From Bowmanella sp. JS7-9 (GTDB lineage Bacteria > Pseudomonadota > Gammaproteobacteria > Enterobacterales > Alteromonadaceae), in the NCBI RefSeq assembly GCF_004329715.1, contig NZ_JXSY01000002.1, positions 62,001 to 126,000 of the forward strand: 64,000 nt of DNA, given 5' to 3'. The translations under genes were made by a program, and so were the position numbers. The notes beneath the pieces were generated by a model that saw only the letters and a list, made by a program, of their open reading frames with translations, did no database searches and was not told the origin of the DNA. This document shows positions 23,757 through 34,862 of the stretch, piece by piece. Each line of letters starts with the position of its first letter. Position 1 is the first letter of the stretch.

Positions 23757-25673
23757 ATGCCTGTAATTACTCTTCCTGACGGCAGTCAGCGTCATTTCGA
23801 CCATTCCGTTTCTACCATGGATATTGCCAATGATATCGGCCCAGGTCTGGCTAAAGCCACTATTGCCGGTAAGGTCAATGGCGAACTGGTCGATGCATGT
23901 GACCTGATTGAAAATGATGCTGCCGTGCAAATTATTACTGCCCGTGATCAGGAAGGCCTGGAAATTATCCGCCACTCTTGTGCGCACTTATTAGGTCATG
24001 CAATTAAACAGTTGTGGCCAAATACCAAAATGGCGATTGGTCCGGTTATCGATAACGGCTTTTATTACGATGTCGACATGGAACAGTCTTTGTCGCAGGA
24101 CGACCTGGATGCGCTAGAAAAGCGCATGAACGAACTGGCCAAAACCAGCTACGACGTTATCAAGAAAAAGGTCAGCTGGCAGGAAGCCCGTGATGTTTTC
24201 GCCGCCCGTGGCGAAAGCTATAAGATGGAAATTCTGGATGAAAACGTCAGCAAAGATGATCGTCCGGGTTTGTACCATCACGAAGAATATATCGATATGT
24301 GCCGTGGTCCGCACGTACCGAACATGAAATTCTGCCAGCACTTCAAAATTATGAAGGTAGCGGGCGCCTACTGGCGTGGAAACAGTGACAATAAAATGTT
24401 GCAGCGTATCTACGGCACGGCCTGGGCTGATAAAAAGCAATTGAGCGCGTATTTGCAGCGTCTGGAAGAAGCTGAAAAGCGTGACCACCGTAAAATCGGT
24501 AAAACGTTAGATCTGTTCCACTGGCAGGAAGAAGCGCCTGGGATGGTGTTCTGGCATAACGACGGCTGGACGATTTACACCGAGTTGGAGCATTTTGTCC
24601 GTAAAAAACTGCGTGAATACCACTATCAGGAAGTAAAAGGGCCATTGATGATGGACCGCAGCCTGTGGGAAAAATCTGGTCACTGGGACAAATACGCGGA
24701 AAACATGTTCACGACTGAGTCTGAAAAGCGTGAATATGCAATTAAGCCCATGAACTGCCCGGGTCACGTACAGATCTTTAATCAGGGTTTGAAATCCTAC
24801 CGCGATCTGCCATTACGTATGGCGGAATTTGGTTGCTGTCACCGTAACGAACCAAGTGGTGCCTTGCATGGCCTGATGCGTGTGCGTGGTTTCACCCAGG
24901 ATGATGCGCATATCTTCTGTACCGAAGAGCAAATTCTGGCCGAAGTCGGTGGCTGTATTGATATGGTCTATGACACATACAAAACCTTTGGTTTTGATAA
25001 AGTTGTGGTCAAACTGTCTACCCGCCCTGAAAAGCGTGTTGGCTCAGATGAAATCTGGGATAAGGCCGAAGCAGCACTGGCCGAAGCGCTGAATAGTAAA
25101 GGTATTGAGTTCCAGTACTTACCGGGTGAAGGCGCGTTCTACGGGCCGAAAATTGAATTTACCCTGCATGATTGCTTAGACCGCGCATGGCAGTGCGGTA
25201 CCGTACAGCTGGACTTCTCTATGCCAAACCGTTTGGGCTCAACTTATGTGGCCGAAGACGGTGAGCGTAAAGTGCCGGTTATGATTCACCGTGCGATTCT
25301 GGGCTCATTGGAGCGATTCATCGGCATTCTAACCGAGGAATTCGCCGGATTCTTCCCGTTTTGGTTGGCGCCTCAGCAAGCGGTAATCGTTAATATTACC
25401 GATAATCAGGCTGAATATGCCCGCAAAGTTGAAAAAACTTTACGTGATGAAGGCTTCCGCGCCAAGTCTGACTTGAGAAATGAGAAGATTGGCTTTAAAA
25501 TCCGCGAGCACACATTAAGGCGGGTACCGTTTATGCTGGTCGTGGGCGACCAGGAAATGGCTCAAGGCCAGGTCGCATTGCGTACACGCCGTGGAGTAGA
25601 TTTAGGTAAATTCACTATCGAACAGGTAGTGGAACTGTTCAAAGAGCAGTACAACACCAAAATCATCGATTAA
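23757..25673 (+). CDS. thrS: Threonyl-tRNA synthetase
   Basis: Charges tRNA-Thr; 638 residues, full length. The N-terminal TGS domain begins [14 protein letters not shown], followed by the editing domain with the [10 protein letters not shown] zinc/editing motif, the class II catalytic core ([10 protein letters not shown], class II motif 2 at [16 protein letters not shown], motif 3 at [10 protein letters not shown]) and the C-terminal anticodon-binding domain. ATG 23757 matches the family start; the frame extends to 23694 through the leader terminator, which is unlikely to be translated. It heads thrS-infC-rpmI-rplT. Confidence 0.97.
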   Translation: MPVITLPDGSQRHFDHSVSTMDIANDIGPGLAKATIAGKVNGELVDACDLIENDAAVQIITARDQEGLEIIRHSCAHLLGHAIKQLWPNTKMAIGPVIDNGFYYDVDMEQSLSQDDLDALEKRMNELAKTSYDVIKKKVSWQEARDVFAARGESYKMEILDENVSKDDRPGLYHHEEYIDMCRGPHVPNMKFCQHFKIMKVAGAYWRGNSDNKMLQRIYGTAWADKKQLSAYLQRLEEAEKRDHRKIGKTLDLFHWQEEAPGMVFWHNDGWTIYTELEHFVRKKLREYHYQEVKGPLMMDRSLWEKSGHWDKYAENMFTTESEKREYAIKPMNCPGHVQIFNQGLKSYRDLPLRMAEFGCCHRNEPSGALHGLMRVRGFTQDDAHIFCTEEQILAEVGGCIDMVYDTYKTFGFDKVVVKLSTRPEKRVGSDEIWDKAEAALAEALNSKGIEFQYLPGEGAFYGPKIEFTLHDCLDRAWQCGTVQLDFSMPNRLGSTYVAEDGERKVPVMIHRAILGSLERFIGILTEEFAGFFPFWLAPQQAVIVNITDNQAEYARKVEKTLRDEGFRAKSDLRNEKIGFKIREHTLRRVPFMLVVGDQEMAQGQVALRTRRGVDLGKFTIEQVVELFKEQYNTKIID

Positions 25674-25693
25674 TTATCTTGGAGGAATAGCCT

Positions 25694-26236
25694 ATTAAAA
25701 GCGCGAGTAACAAGGGTCAGTCGTCAGATAAAGCCCGTATTAACGAAGAAATCGAAGCGCGTGAAGTTCGTTTGATTGGAGCCGATGGTGAGCAGGTAGG
25801 TGTGGTAAGCATCGCAGAAGCAACCCGTATGGCAGAAGACGCAGATATGGATTTGGTGGAAATCAGCCCAAATGCCGCCCCTCCTGTTTGCAAAATCATG
25901 AACTATGGCAAGTTCCTCTTTGAAAAGGGCAAAGCTCAGAAAGAGCAAAAGAAAAAGCAGAAGCAAATTCAGGTCAAGGAGGTTAAATTCCGCCCTGGCA
26001 CTGATGAAGGCGATTACCAGGTCAAACTGCGCAACCTGCGTCGCTTTCTAGAAGCGGGTGATAAGGCCAAAGTAACGATTCGTTTCCGCGGACGTGAAAT
26101 GGCCCACCAAGAGATCGGCATTGATCAACTAAACCGAATTAAAAAGGATTTAGAAGACATTGCCACTTGCGAATCCTTCCCGGACAGGGTGGAAGCTCGC
26201 CAGATGATCATGGTGCTTGCCCCAATTAAGCGGTAA
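25694..26236 (+). CDS. infC: Translation initiation factor IF-3 (ATT start)
   Basis: Binds the 30S subunit and proofreads initiator tRNA and start codon. The start is ATT 25694, with TTGGAGG 8 bases upstream, giving (M)[10 protein letters not shown] and a product of 180 residues, the same length as E. coli IF-3. The non-standard ATT start is the known autoregulatory feature of infC. Domains: N-terminal up to the Lys-rich linker ([17 protein letters not shown]) and the C-terminal ribosome-binding domain ([15 protein letters not shown]). Confidence 0.95.
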   Translation: MKSASNKGQSSDKARINEEIEAREVRLIGADGEQVGVVSIAEATRMAEDADMDLVEISPNAAPPVCKIMNYGKFLFEKGKAQKEQKKKQKQIQVKEVKFRPGTDEGDYQVKLRNLRRFLEAGDKAKVTIRFRGREMAHQEIGIDQLNRIKKDLEDIATCESFPDRVEARQMIMVLAPIKR

Positions 26237-26330
26237 TTAAGGTATACAAGTAACGACTCATCACCGTTCACCTGATTACTAAGTTGAAATACGGACACAT
26301 GTCCGAAACTTAAAATGCGGAGTTTTAGCA
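26237..26330 (+). promoter_or_regulatory. infC-rpmI intergenic leader
   Basis: It contains the small hairpin CGGACACATGTCCG about 36 bases before rpmI. In E. coli the L20 repressor acts on the rpmI leader of this operon; a similar role here is inferred by position only. No terminator run follows the hairpin. Confidence 0.4.
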
Positions 26331-26528
26331 ATGTCTAAAATGAAAACAAACAGCAGTGCCAAGAAGCGTTTCAAGAAAACCGCTTCAGGCCGCTTCAAAA
26401 GCAAGCAGTCTCACTTGCGTCACATCCTGACCAAGAAGAGTTCTAAGCGTAAACGTCACTTACGTGGCAAGAAACTGGTTCATGATTCGGATACAGCGTT
26501 GATCCAACGCATGATGCCGTACGCTTAA
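26331..26528 (+). CDS. rpmI: Ribosomal protein L35 (bL35)
   Basis: A 65-residue strongly basic protein: [20 protein letters not shown] at the N-terminus and [19 protein letters not shown] in the middle are characteristic of bL35. A GGAG site precedes the ATG. Placed between infC and rplT as in most proteobacteria. Confidence 0.97.
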   Translation: MSKMKTNSSAKKRFKKTASGRFKSKQSHLRHILTKKSSKRKRHLRGKKLVHDSDTALIQRMMPYA

Positions 26529-26546
26529 ACGAGAGGAGACTGAATA

Positions 26547-26903
26547 ATGGCAAGAGTTAAACGCGGTACTATCGCTCGTGCTCGTCACAAAAAAGTATTA
26601 AAGCAAGCTAAAGGTTACTACGGTGCCCGTTCACGCGTTTATCGCGTAGCGGTACAGGCTGTAACTAAAGCCGGTCAATATGCATACCGTGACCGTCGTC
26701 AGCGTAAACGTCAATTCCGTCAACTGTGGATTGCACGTATCAACGCTGCTGCGCGTCAAAATGGCATGTCTTACAGCCGCTTCATCAACGGTCTGAAGAA
26801 AGCCTCTGTCGAAATCGATCGTAAGATCCTGGCCGACATCGCGGTACATGACAAAACTGCATTTAGTGCGCTGGTAGCAGCGGCTAAAGGCGCTCTGGCT
26901 TAA
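26547..26903 (+). CDS. rplT: Ribosomal protein L20 (bL20)
   Basis: 118 residues with [20 protein letters not shown] at the start and the conserved [21 protein letters not shown] block; it binds 23S rRNA early in 50S assembly and represses its own operon in relatives. The ribosome-binding site is GAGAGGAG. The operon ends at a strong terminator immediately after. Confidence 0.97.
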   Translation: MARVKRGTIARARHKKVLKQAKGYYGARSRVYRVAVQAVTKAGQYAYRDRRQRKRQFRQLWIARINAAARQNGMSYSRFINGLKKASVEIDRKILADIAVHDKTAFSALVAAAKGALA

Positions 26904-26941
26904 TATATTTTTTAAGTTGACCTTAAGTTCTTAATTTTTTG

Positions 26942-26972
26942 AAAACGGGAGGCCGGATGCCTCCCGTTTTTT
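26942..26972 (+). terminator. Terminator of the infC-rpmI-rplT operon
   Basis: A 12-base stem AAAACGGGAGGC / GCCTCCCGTTTT with loop CGGAT and following T-run, about 40 bases after the rplT stop. Confidence 0.9.
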
Positions 26973-27033
26973 ATTGCGGCGCGAAAGCTATCCTTGACCT
27001 AGACTGGATTTGAGTTTGGTCAGGATGAACAAA

Positions 27034-27912
27034 ATGCAGCATATTCCACGCTTTAGCGCGAAAATGGGCGGGCAACGTCGTCATGTCCGTGCATTTCTTG
27101 CAAACTTTAATCTGAAATATCTCAGCCGTTCCGTCGATCAGATTCATCAACATTTCTCCCGTTATTTCACCTTGCACATCGCCAATGATGAGCACGAAAA
27201 GCGTTTGTGCTATCAAACCCGTCATCAGGTGTTTGCAGAAGAGCTCAAGCAGCATCTGCCTTCGTCGCAGCGCATAGATAACGATGAATTTGATGCGTAC
27301 AGTGTCATTGGGTTTGTCCGACACAAATCGTCCGGAGCATGTGCAGGAACGGTCCGTTTGGTACTCCCGCACCATGCCGGTCAGCCATTGCCAGTAGAGC
27401 GCGCCGCATCGGCAGCTTTGCGTCTGGAGGCGAATCATCCTCACCATTTTCATCCAACCTCGATATGTGAGATTTCAAAGTTAGCGATCCCGGCGCATTT
27501 TCGGCGGCGCAGTGTTGACCGGGGCGGTTGGCAGGCAACAGCCGATGGAGTGCATCCTCAGGCCGATTTGCAAAATTCGCGCTTGTTACCCTATTTGGGT
27601 ATGGCACTGTATTTTTTAGCCTTTAGTTTGTCGCGCTACTATCACGTGCAGTACGGTTACGTGGTACTGCAGCCACGAATGGCCAGAACCATGGCTTTGC
27701 TCGGCATTGAGTTAATTCCGGTGGGAAAACCCTTTGAACAACACGGCCAACGCCAGGCTTATTTGTATATGCCGGAACGGGTGCTGACAGCGTTACCGCC
27801 CAATTTACGCTCACTACAAAAAGCCATGATCGATAATTTAACCCGACGCGGAGAGTTGCCGTCTTTTCAGTCATTCCGGCACAACAAGTTTCAGCGTGAA
27901 ATACCTGAATAA
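27034..27912 (+). CDS. GNAT-like acyltransferase of the PEP-CTERM/exosortase-associated type
   Basis: About 292 residues (the start could also be ATG 27025; AGGA is 8 bases before 27034). It matches the N-acyl amino acid synthase-like family often called exosortase-associated acyltransferase: a basic N-terminus, CYQTRHQVFAEELKQ (autoinducer-synthase-like Arg/Val/Phe/Glu block), GFVRHKSSGACAGTVRLV, CEISKLAIPAHFRRR and a C-terminal MALLGIELIPVGKPFEQHGQ. No exosortase or PEP-CTERM gene is adjacent, so the partner system is elsewhere or the gene works independently. It lies between two translation operons. Confidence 0.75.
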   Translation: MQHIPRFSAKMGGQRRHVRAFLANFNLKYLSRSVDQIHQHFSRYFTLHIANDEHEKRLCYQTRHQVFAEELKQHLPSSQRIDNDEFDAYSVIGFVRHKSSGACAGTVRLVLPHHAGQPLPVERAASAALRLEANHPHHFHPTSICEISKLAIPAHFRRRSVDRGGWQATADGVHPQADLQNSRLLPYLGMALYFLAFSLSRYYHVQYGYVVLQPRMARTMALLGIELIPVGKPFEQHGQRQAYLYMPERVLTALPPNLRSLQKAMIDNLTRRGELPSFQSFRHNKFQREIPE

Positions 27913-27995
27913 AACGTATCATCCATTCGGAATGTATAGCCGCAAACCCCTGAAATCGTGTAGAATTTCGGGCTTTTAATAATCGAACGTCAATA

Positions 27996-29019
<1,024 letters not shown>

Positions 29020-29033
29020 GGGGCAGGGATAAG

Positions 29034-31421
29034 ATGAAATTTAGTGAAAGCTGGTTAAGAGAATGGGTCAACCCTGCGGTTAGTCGTGATGAATTAGCCC
29101 ATCAAATCACCATGGCAGGCCTGGAAGTCGATAGTGTTGAAGCTGTCGCCGGCGAGTTTTCCGGTGTGGTGATTGGTGAAGTGGTGGAATGCGGACAGCA
29201 TCCGGATGCCGATAAACTGCGGGTAACTAAGGTTAACGTAGGGGCAGATGAGTTGCTGGATATCGTCTGTGGCGCACCTAACTGCCGTCAGGGATTGAAG
29301 GTGGCAGTCGCCGTGGTTGGTGCTGTTTTACCGGGTGACTTTAAGATTAAAAAGGCCAAATTACGCGGTCAGCCGAGTCATGGCATGCTGTGTTCATTTT
29401 CCGAATTGGGCATTTCTGAAGACCATTCCGGCATTATCGAATTACCTGCTGATGCCCCTGTCGGGCAGGATATTCGTGAATACCTGCAGTTAAACGATGC
29501 CACCATTGAAGTGGATTTAACCCCTAACCGTGCAGATTGTCTCGGCATCCGCGGTCTGGCGCGGGAAGTGGGTGTACTGAATAACGCGGAAGTGTGTGAG
29601 CCGCAAATTTCGCCCGTAGTTGCAACCATCGATGCAGCATTGCAGATTACCTTGCAGGCGCCAGAGGCGTGTCCACGCTATTTAGGCCGTGTAATTAAAG
29701 GCGTGAACGTTAATACCGTATCACCTCTGTGGCTGACTGAAAAATTACGTCGCAGTGGCGTTCGTAGCATCGACCCTATCGTGGATGTGACTAACTTTGT
29801 ATTGCTGGAACTAGGTCATCCGATGCACGCCTTTAACCTGGCGGCTATTGATGGCGGCATCAATGTTCGTCTGGCCAACGAGGGTGAAAAGCTCACGCTG
29901 TTGGATGAGTCGGAAGTTACCTTGCAAACTAATACGCTGGTGATTGCCGATGATAATAAAGCTCTGGCTATGGCCGGGATCTTTGGTGGGCTGCATTCAG
30001 GTGTGACCGAGACCACCAAAGATATTCTGTTGGAAAGCGCCTTCTTCGCACCATTGGCCATTACTGGCCGTGCCCGCCAATATGGTTTGCACACAGATGC
30101 GTCTCATCGTTATGAACGCGGTGTCGATCCACAGTTACAGCGCACGGCAATGGAGCGGGCGACCCAGTTACTGCTGGACATCGTAGGTGGTGAAGCCGGA
30201 CCGGTTGTAGAAGCCGTCAGTGACACACATTTACCCAAAGCGGCCAGCGTGACGCTGCGCAAAACCCGTTTGCAAAAAGTATTGGGCATTAGCGTCGCTG
30301 ATGAACAGGTCCGCGAAATTTTGCAACGTTTGGGCATGCAGGTGACCGAGACCCCGGAAGGATGGCAGGCCATCGTGCCGCAATATCGTTTTGATATCTC
30401 AATCGAAGAAGATCTGATTGAGGAAATCGCGCGGGTATATGGCTACAACAATATTCCTAATGTTGCACCGACTGCGAGTCTGAAAATGCTCGATAGTCAG
30501 GAAAGCAATACCCCGCTGAATACGTTTAAACAAGCGTTAGTGCAGCGCGGCTATCAGGAAGCGATCAGTTATTCATTCGTCGACCCTAAAGTACAAAATG
30601 CTCTGTTCCCTGAGCAGGCTAGCCTGACACTACCGCATCCTATTTCTGCGGATATGTCAGTCATGCGCGTTAGCTTGTGGAGTGGATTGCTGCCGCTGGT
30701 TGCCTATAACCAGAAGCGTCAGCAACAGCGTGTTCGCCTGTTTGAAACCGGTCTGCGTTTCATTCCGGATGCCAGCGCCGAAAATGGCGTAAGACAGGAA
30801 TTGATGATTGCCGGTGTCATCAGTGGCAACCGCTTCGCTGAGCATTGGGATAGCAAAGATACAGGCGTAGACTTTTTCGATGCCAAAGCCGACGTTGAAG
30901 CCTTGTTGCGTCAAACGGCTCGTTTCGGTGATTTTCGTTTTGAGAAAGCGGAGCACAGCGCGTTACATCCGGGTCAATCTGCGGCGATTTATGCTGGTGA
31001 GCAGTTGATTGGTTACATGGGAACCGTGCATCCGCAATTCGAAAAACTGTTGGGCACTTCTGGTCGTTGTGTCGTGTTTGAATTAAAAGTGGCCGATTTA
31101 GAACAGCGAGCCATTCCATCTGCACAAGATATTTCAAAATTCCCGGCAAATCGCCGAGATATTGCAATAGTAGTTGACGAACAACTTGCAGTTGGTGATA
31201 TTCTGTCCACAATTGAAAAATTTGGCGGAAATCAATTAGTTGGCCTAAACTTGTTCGACGTTTACCGGGGTCAGGGAATCGCTGAAGGCAAGAAGAGCCT
31301 GGCAATATCTTTGACGCTGCAATCTGTAGAAAAGACCCTCGAGGAACAACAGATTCAGGCGGTAGTGAATGAGATTCTGGTTCAACTAAATGAGCGATTC
31401 GGCGCAACACTGAGGGATTAA
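29034..31421 (+). CDS. pheT: Phenylalanyl-tRNA synthetase beta subunit
   Basis: 795 residues, full length. The N-terminal tRNA-binding (EMAP-like) domain is visible as [20 protein letters not shown], then the B3/B4 editing domain ([19 protein letters not shown]), B5 and the C-terminal ferredoxin-like anticodon domain ([14 protein letters not shown]). Co-transcribed with pheS and, five bases later, ihfA, an ancestral gammaproteobacterial order. Confidence 0.97.
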   Translation: MKFSESWLREWVNPAVSRDELAHQITMAGLEVDSVEAVAGEFSGVVIGEVVECGQHPDADKLRVTKVNVGADELLDIVCGAPNCRQGLKVAVAVVGAVLPGDFKIKKAKLRGQPSHGMLCSFSELGISEDHSGIIELPADAPVGQDIREYLQLNDATIEVDLTPNRADCLGIRGLAREVGVLNNAEVCEPQISPVVATIDAALQITLQAPEACPRYLGRVIKGVNVNTVSPLWLTEKLRRSGVRSIDPIVDVTNFVLLELGHPMHAFNLAAIDGGINVRLANEGEKLTLLDESEVTLQTNTLVIADDNKALAMAGIFGGLHSGVTETTKDILLESAFFAPLAITGRARQYGLHTDASHRYERGVDPQLQRTAMERATQLLLDIVGGEAGPVVEAVSDTHLPKAASVTLRKTRLQKVLGISVADEQVREILQRLGMQVTETPEGWQAIVPQYRFDISIEEDLIEEIARVYGYNNIPNVAPTASLKMLDSQESNTPLNTFKQALVQRGYQEAISYSFVDPKVQNALFPEQASLTLPHPISADMSVMRVSLWSGLLPLVAYNQKRQQQRVRLFETGLRFIPDASAENGVRQELMIAGVISGNRFAEHWDSKDTGVDFFDAKADVEALLRQTARFGDFRFEKAEHSALHPGQSAAIYAGEQLIGYMGTVHPQFEKLLGTSGRCVVFELKVADLEQRAIPSAQDISKFPANRRDIAIVVDEQLAVGDILSTIEKFGGNQLVGLNLFDVYRGQGIAEGKKSLAISLTLQSVEKTLEEQQIQAVVNEILVQLNERFGATLRD

Positions 31422-31426
31422 ACTCT

Positions 31427-31717
31427 ATGGCATTGACGAAAGCGGACATGGCGGAACACCTGTTTGAAAAGCTGGGTATCAATAAGCGTGACGCCAAGGA
31501 CTTGGTCGAAGCGTTTTTCGAAGAGATCCGTCAGGCACTAGAGGCCGGTGAACAGGTCAAGTTATCCGGATTTGGAAATTTTGATTTGCGCACCAAAAAT
31601 GAGCGTCCGGGGCGTAACCCCAAGACCGGAGAGGATATTCCGATCAAAGCGCGCCGAGTTGTGACATTTCGTCCAGGCCAGAAGTTAAAAAGCCGGGTAG
31701 AAAACCCTCAAAACTAA
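31427..31717 (+). CDS. ihfA: Integration host factor alpha subunit
   Basis: A 96-residue DNABII protein that bends DNA as an IHF-alpha/beta heterodimer. [19 protein letters not shown] and the arm [23 protein letters not shown] are diagnostic; the Pro at the arm tip (RPGRNPKTG) intercalates DNA. Directly follows pheT. IHF also assists tyrosine-integrase reactions, so the host factor for island mobility lies on the same chromosome. Confidence 0.96.
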   Translation: MALTKADMAEHLFEKLGINKRDAKDLVEAFFEEIRQALEAGEQVKLSGFGNFDLRTKNERPGRNPKTGEDIPIKARRVVTFRPGQKLKSRVENPQN

Positions 31718-31732
31718 GTGATTGATTCAATA

Positions 31733-31765
31733 AAAAAAGCCAGCGTAATTGCTGGCTTTTTTATT
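31733..31765 (+). terminator. Terminator after ihfA
   Basis: Stem AAAAAAGCCAGC / GCTGGCTTTTTT with a 6-base loop, followed by TATTT. Ends the pheST-ihfA operon. Confidence 0.9.
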
Positions 31766-31874
31766 TGTCACGTATGTTTTTTCATCCTCAGGCATCAGTA
31801 TTGATACTTAGAGCTTAATCGTTTCATGGATTAAAATTAGCGCGTGGGGTAGTTCTGGTTTGGACACGCGTACG

Positions 31875-32069
31875 ATGCTGAGCGAACAGTTAGTTGGCAA
31901 GAAAGTGTTTATTAAACGTGGGGAACACCAGGCGAAAATCGCGCTGGTCGTCCGGCAAGTCGATGAAGAAAAATATGTGCTTAGGATCGCGCCCAATCAG
32001 CCAGACTGGGAATGTGACAAAGAGTGTTTTGTTTTGATGCGACGTTATCGCAGGGCATATGGATATTAA
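31875..32069 (+). CDS. Hypothetical 64-residue basic protein
   Basis: Not recognised. The ATG 31875 start (MLSEQLVGKKVFIKRGEHQA) gives a small, probably beta-barrel-like protein (KKVFIKRGEHQAKIALVVRQV, then KYVLRIAPNQPDWECDK) ending in a basic tail MRRYRRAYGY. A TTG 15 bases earlier is an alternative. Two Cys occur (WECDKECF). It ends at a bidirectional terminator. Reading-frame quality is fair but the gene is short. Confidence 0.5.
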   Translation: MLSEQLVGKKVFIKRGEHQAKIALVVRQVDEEKYVLRIAPNQPDWECDKECFVLMRRYRRAYGY

Positions 32070-32096
32070 AAAAGGGCAGCGTAGGCTGCCCTTTTT
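32069..32096. terminator. Bidirectional terminator between convergent genes
   Basis: Stem AAAAAGGGCAGC / GCTGCCCTTTTT with loop GTAG serves the plus gene ending at 32069 and the minus gene ending at 32112. Confidence 0.9.
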
Positions 32097-32111
32097 GTTA
32101 TTAGCGAAACC

Positions 32112-32459
32112 TTAGCGTGGGAGCTTGCAAGCGCCGTCGCGTGACGCCAGTTGCTCAGCCCAGAACGCTTTGACTGAAAAATCACTATGTTTCTTGGCTT
32201 TGGCAGGTTTGGCAGCTTTTTTAGCTGGCGCGGCTTTGCTCGCTGCTTTGGCGGCAGGTTTAGCTTCAGCCTTGGTCGCTGCAGGTTTAGCACCCGCTAA
32301 TTCCGCGGTCATTTCTTCTAGTTGTGCTAAGCGCACGTTTTTACCACCATCAACGGAATACCAGCCGCCCTTGGCTTCAATCACAGGTGCTTTGCCGTGC
32401 GCAGCCTGATAAGCTTGGCTGAATGCTTCAAGAACCTGATCTTTATCTGATTTACTCAT
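32112..32459 (-). CDS. Ala/Lys/Pro-rich basic protein, hypothetical
   Basis: 115 residues from ATG 32459 (MSKSDKDQVLEAFSQAYQAA). It has three parts: an N-terminal helix, the folded GGWYSVDGGKNVRLAQLEEM, and a long Ala-Lys-Pro linker (KAEAKPAAKAASKAAPAKKA), as in histone H1-like tails, followed by a short conserved end DFSVKAFWAEQLASRDGACK. Probably nucleic-acid-associated through the linker, but no family is certain. A GTG start at 32501 is also possible. Confidence 0.65.
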   Translation of the reverse strand: MSKSDKDQVLEAFSQAYQAAHGKAPVIEAKGGWYSVDGGKNVRLAQLEEMTAELAGAKPAATKAEAKPAAKAASKAAPAKKAAKPAKAKKHSDFSVKAFWAEQLASRDGACKLPR

Positions 32460-32566
32460 GTTTTTCGAACTACCTTGTTGAATGTCTTTACTCAAGGACA
32501 CCTTTTATACAATTTTTTCACACATGTGTCTAATCGGTAGCCAAAAAGCAATAAAAAGGCGTGAAA

Positions 32567-33322
32567 ATGAACAATAAACAACTGGAACAGTACGTTAGTC
32601 AGCTACTGAATGTGGGCAAAATCCGGGATTATTGCCCTAATGGATTGCAGGTTGAAGGACGTGCAGAGGTGCAGCGTGTTGTGTGCGGCGTAACGGCATC
32701 ACAGGCGCTAATTGATCGGGCGGTAGATTGCCATGCTGACGCAATCTTCGTGCATCACGGTTATTTTTGGAAAAATGAAGATCCACGCATCATAGGTATG
32801 AAAAAGGCCAGATTACAGGCGCTGTTAAAAGCAGATATCAATCTGTATGCCTATCATCTGCCGTTGGATGTGCATCCCCTCTATGGCAATAATGCACAAC
32901 TTGCCACCTTGCTGGATATTGAGGTTCTGCAACCACTTTCTGCGGTCGAGCCTGAAGGAATGGTAATGCTGGGGCAATTGCGCGAGCCGATGAGTGCGGC
33001 GTCGCTTACCAGCCATATTCAACAGCGACTGGGCCGAACTGTGCTGGCCGAACAAATCAATGACCAACCGATTAAAACGCTTGCCTGGTGTACTGGTGGT
33101 GGCCAAAGTTTTATTCAGCAAGCGGCCGAAGCCGGTGTTGATGCCTTTATTAGTGGTGAAGTCTCCGAGCAAACCATTCATATTGCGCGGGAAATGGGCA
33201 TTCATTTTTTTGCCGCAGGCCATCACGCTACCGAACGCTACGGGATCAAAGCGTTAGGGCAGCATCTGGCCGATGCGTGGGATTTGCAGGTTGAATTTAT
33301 TGATATCGATAACCCGGCATAG
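32567..33322 (+). CDS. Nif3-like dinuclear metal centre protein (YbgI family)
   Basis: 251 residues from ATG 32567. Family blocks: DYCPNGLQVEGR, FVHHGYFWKN (metal His pair), LYAYHLPLDVHPLYGNNA (metal ligands) and FFAAGHHATERYGI near the C-terminus. The family forms hexameric toroids with a two-metal site; E. coli YbgI has been linked to GTP cyclohydrolase-like activity, but function is uncertain. AAGG lies upstream of the start. Convergent with the ElyC-like gene. Confidence 0.88.
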   Translation: MNNKQLEQYVSQLLNVGKIRDYCPNGLQVEGRAEVQRVVCGVTASQALIDRAVDCHADAIFVHHGYFWKNEDPRIIGMKKARLQALLKADINLYAYHLPLDVHPLYGNNAQLATLLDIEVLQPLSAVEPEGMVMLGQLREPMSAASLTSHIQQRLGRTVLAEQINDQPIKTLAWCTGGGQSFIQQAAEAGVDAFISGEVSEQTIHIAREMGIHFFAAGHHATERYGIKALGQHLADAWDLQVEFIDIDNPA

Positions 33323-33325
33323 TCT

Positions 33326-34081
33326 CTACTTACCGCGTATAATTAGCCACCAATAGCCTAGGGTTTCGTGGATATACAGTTCCATACGGGCTAAATGGCT
33401 GGCGCTGGGGAATTTGCCAAGCCAGCTGCGCGGCGCACCGCTGTCTTTGACCAGATGCTCCGTAGGTGCGGCGACAGGCTGCATGCCGGCATGATGAAAA
33501 ATTCGCATGGCGCGGCGCATATGATAACCAGAGGTGACCAGCGCAAAACGCTTATCAGCCAACATGGGTTTGAGTAATTGCGCTTCCTCTTCCGTGTCTC
33601 TGGAGGTGGTCTGCATGCGGATGCGCTGGGCTGGGACGCCCAATTCTATAGCCAGATCCCGCATGGTCTCCGCATTGCTAAACGTTTCTGCCGAACCACC
33701 TGAGGTGATTAACAGCGCGTTGGGATGTGCCCGCAGGATACGCAAGCCCTCTGTCAGGCGAAACAGCGAGCAGGCGCGCAATTGCGACGTTAACGGCACG
33801 CGTAAGTCATTCACATGGTCACAACCCAGCACCACAACAACTTCAACCGCTTGAGCCTGATCGAATTGCGGATACTCATGTTCCAGCGCACCCAGCAGTT
33901 GATTTGGCAGCCAGGGCGTAGTCACCAGCAGCAGTAGCATAATGTTAAGGGCGACGATGGATTTTGCTGCGCGATTTTTATTGCGTTTATACAAGAACAG
34001 GGCGAGCAGACTCAGTATAATAATCAGCGGTAATGGCATCAGCAGTTTGCCCACGAGCTTCTTAAACCAGAACATTTCCAT
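33326..34081 (-). CDS. ElyC/SanA/YdcF-family membrane protein
   Basis: About 251 residues. MEMFWFKKLVGKLLMPLPLI and the second hydrophobic stretch SIVALNIMLLLLVTTPWLP give two transmembrane segments, followed by a DUF218 domain (VVVVLGCDHVNDLRVPLTSQ, LLITSGGSAETFSNAETM, SRDTEEEAQLLKPML, ALVTSGYHMRRAMRIF). It is like E. coli ElyC, which affects envelope precursor metabolism. Start 34081 is favoured; ATG 34075 is equally possible. It faces away from the divergent cmoM. Confidence 0.87.
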   Translation of the reverse strand: MEMFWFKKLVGKLLMPLPLIIILSLLALFLYKRNKNRAAKSIVALNIMLLLLVTTPWLPNQLLGALEHEYPQFDQAQAVEVVVVLGCDHVNDLRVPLTSQLRACSLFRLTEGLRILRAHPNALLITSGGSAETFSNAETMRDLAIELGVPAQRIRMQTTSRDTEEEAQLLKPMLADKRFALVTSGYHMRRAMRIFHHAGMQPVAAPTEHLVKDSGAPRSWLGKFPSASHLARMELYIHETLGYWWLIIRGK

Positions 34082-34103
34082 AAAAATCAACGCTTAATAA
34101 TTG

Positions 34104-34862
34104 ATGAAACCAGATAATAAACCAGATCAAAGCTTCGATACGATAGCCAGAAAATTTCAGAACAATATTTATGGCACCAGTAAAGGGCAGTTACGTCAGA
34201 TTCTGCTGGAAGAGTTTGTGATGGCGCACACCGGCACAGCTCCTTTGTCTGTGCTCGATGCCGGTGGTGGCGGTGGCGAGATGTCGTTACCATTGTTGCA
34301 GGCTGGTCATAGAGTGCACCTGATTGATTTGTCGGCCGAGTTGATTGAACTGGCGCAGCAGCGCTGCGGTGCGTTTGAGCAGTTTAGTGCAGCGCAATGT
34401 GCTATACAGGCACTGGACGACAGCCAATATGATCTGGTGGTGTGCCATGCTGTCATGGAATGGCTGGAAGATCCGTATAGTGTGCTCGAAGGATTGCTGA
34501 ATAAAGTGAAACCCGGTGGGCAAATTTCGCTGACCTTCTTTAATCAGGATGCCCGGTTATTTGGCAATATTCTGTATGGTAATTTTGATTACATCAGTAA
34601 AGGGTTTAATGTGCCGAATCGGGTGAGAATGAACCCTACCAACGCACAGGCGCCACGTGAGGTACTGGCCTTTTTGGAGAAGCATCAGTTTAGCGTGCAG
34701 CATAAGGCCGGGATCCGTTGTTTCCATGATTATGTGCGTGACAAGCGTGTGCAAACCGAACAGTTTGACGCACTACTGCAACTAGAACGACAGTATGCGC
34801 AGGTCGAGCCATTTATGTGGCTCGGCAAATACTTTCACGTGATTGCCCGCCGTTTAGCCTGA
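34104..34862 (+). CDS. CmoM-like tRNA carboxymethoxyuridine methyltransferase
   Basis: A 252-residue class I SAM methyltransferase. SFDTIARKFQNNIYGTSKGQLR at the N-terminus is diagnostic of CmoM (formerly SmtA), which methyl-esterifies cmo5U34 to mcmo5U34 in tRNA. The SAM motif is VLDAGGGGGEMS, then HLIDLSAEL and DLVVCHAVMEWLEDP. The frame can open at a TTG three bases earlier; ATG 34104 is used. Ends 9 bases into the convergent dehydrogenase gene. Confidence 0.88.
   Translation: MKPDNKPDQSFDTIARKFQNNIYGTSKGQLRQILLEEFVMAHTGTAPLSVLDAGGGGGEMSLPLLQAGHRVHLIDLSAELIELAQQRCGAFEQFSAAQCAIQALDDSQYDLVVCHAVMEWLEDPYSVLEGLLNKVKPGGQISLTFFNQDARLFGNILYGNFDYISKGFNVPNRVRMNPTNAQAPREVLAFLEKHQFSVQHKAGIRCFHDYVRDKRVQTEQFDALLQLERQYAQVEPFMWLGKYFHVIARRLA

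Noticed and set aside
31013..31497. Minus-strand frames (65 and 225 codons) across pheT end and ihfA
   Set aside because: Antisense to two certain genes, with no ribosome-binding site or family resemblance.
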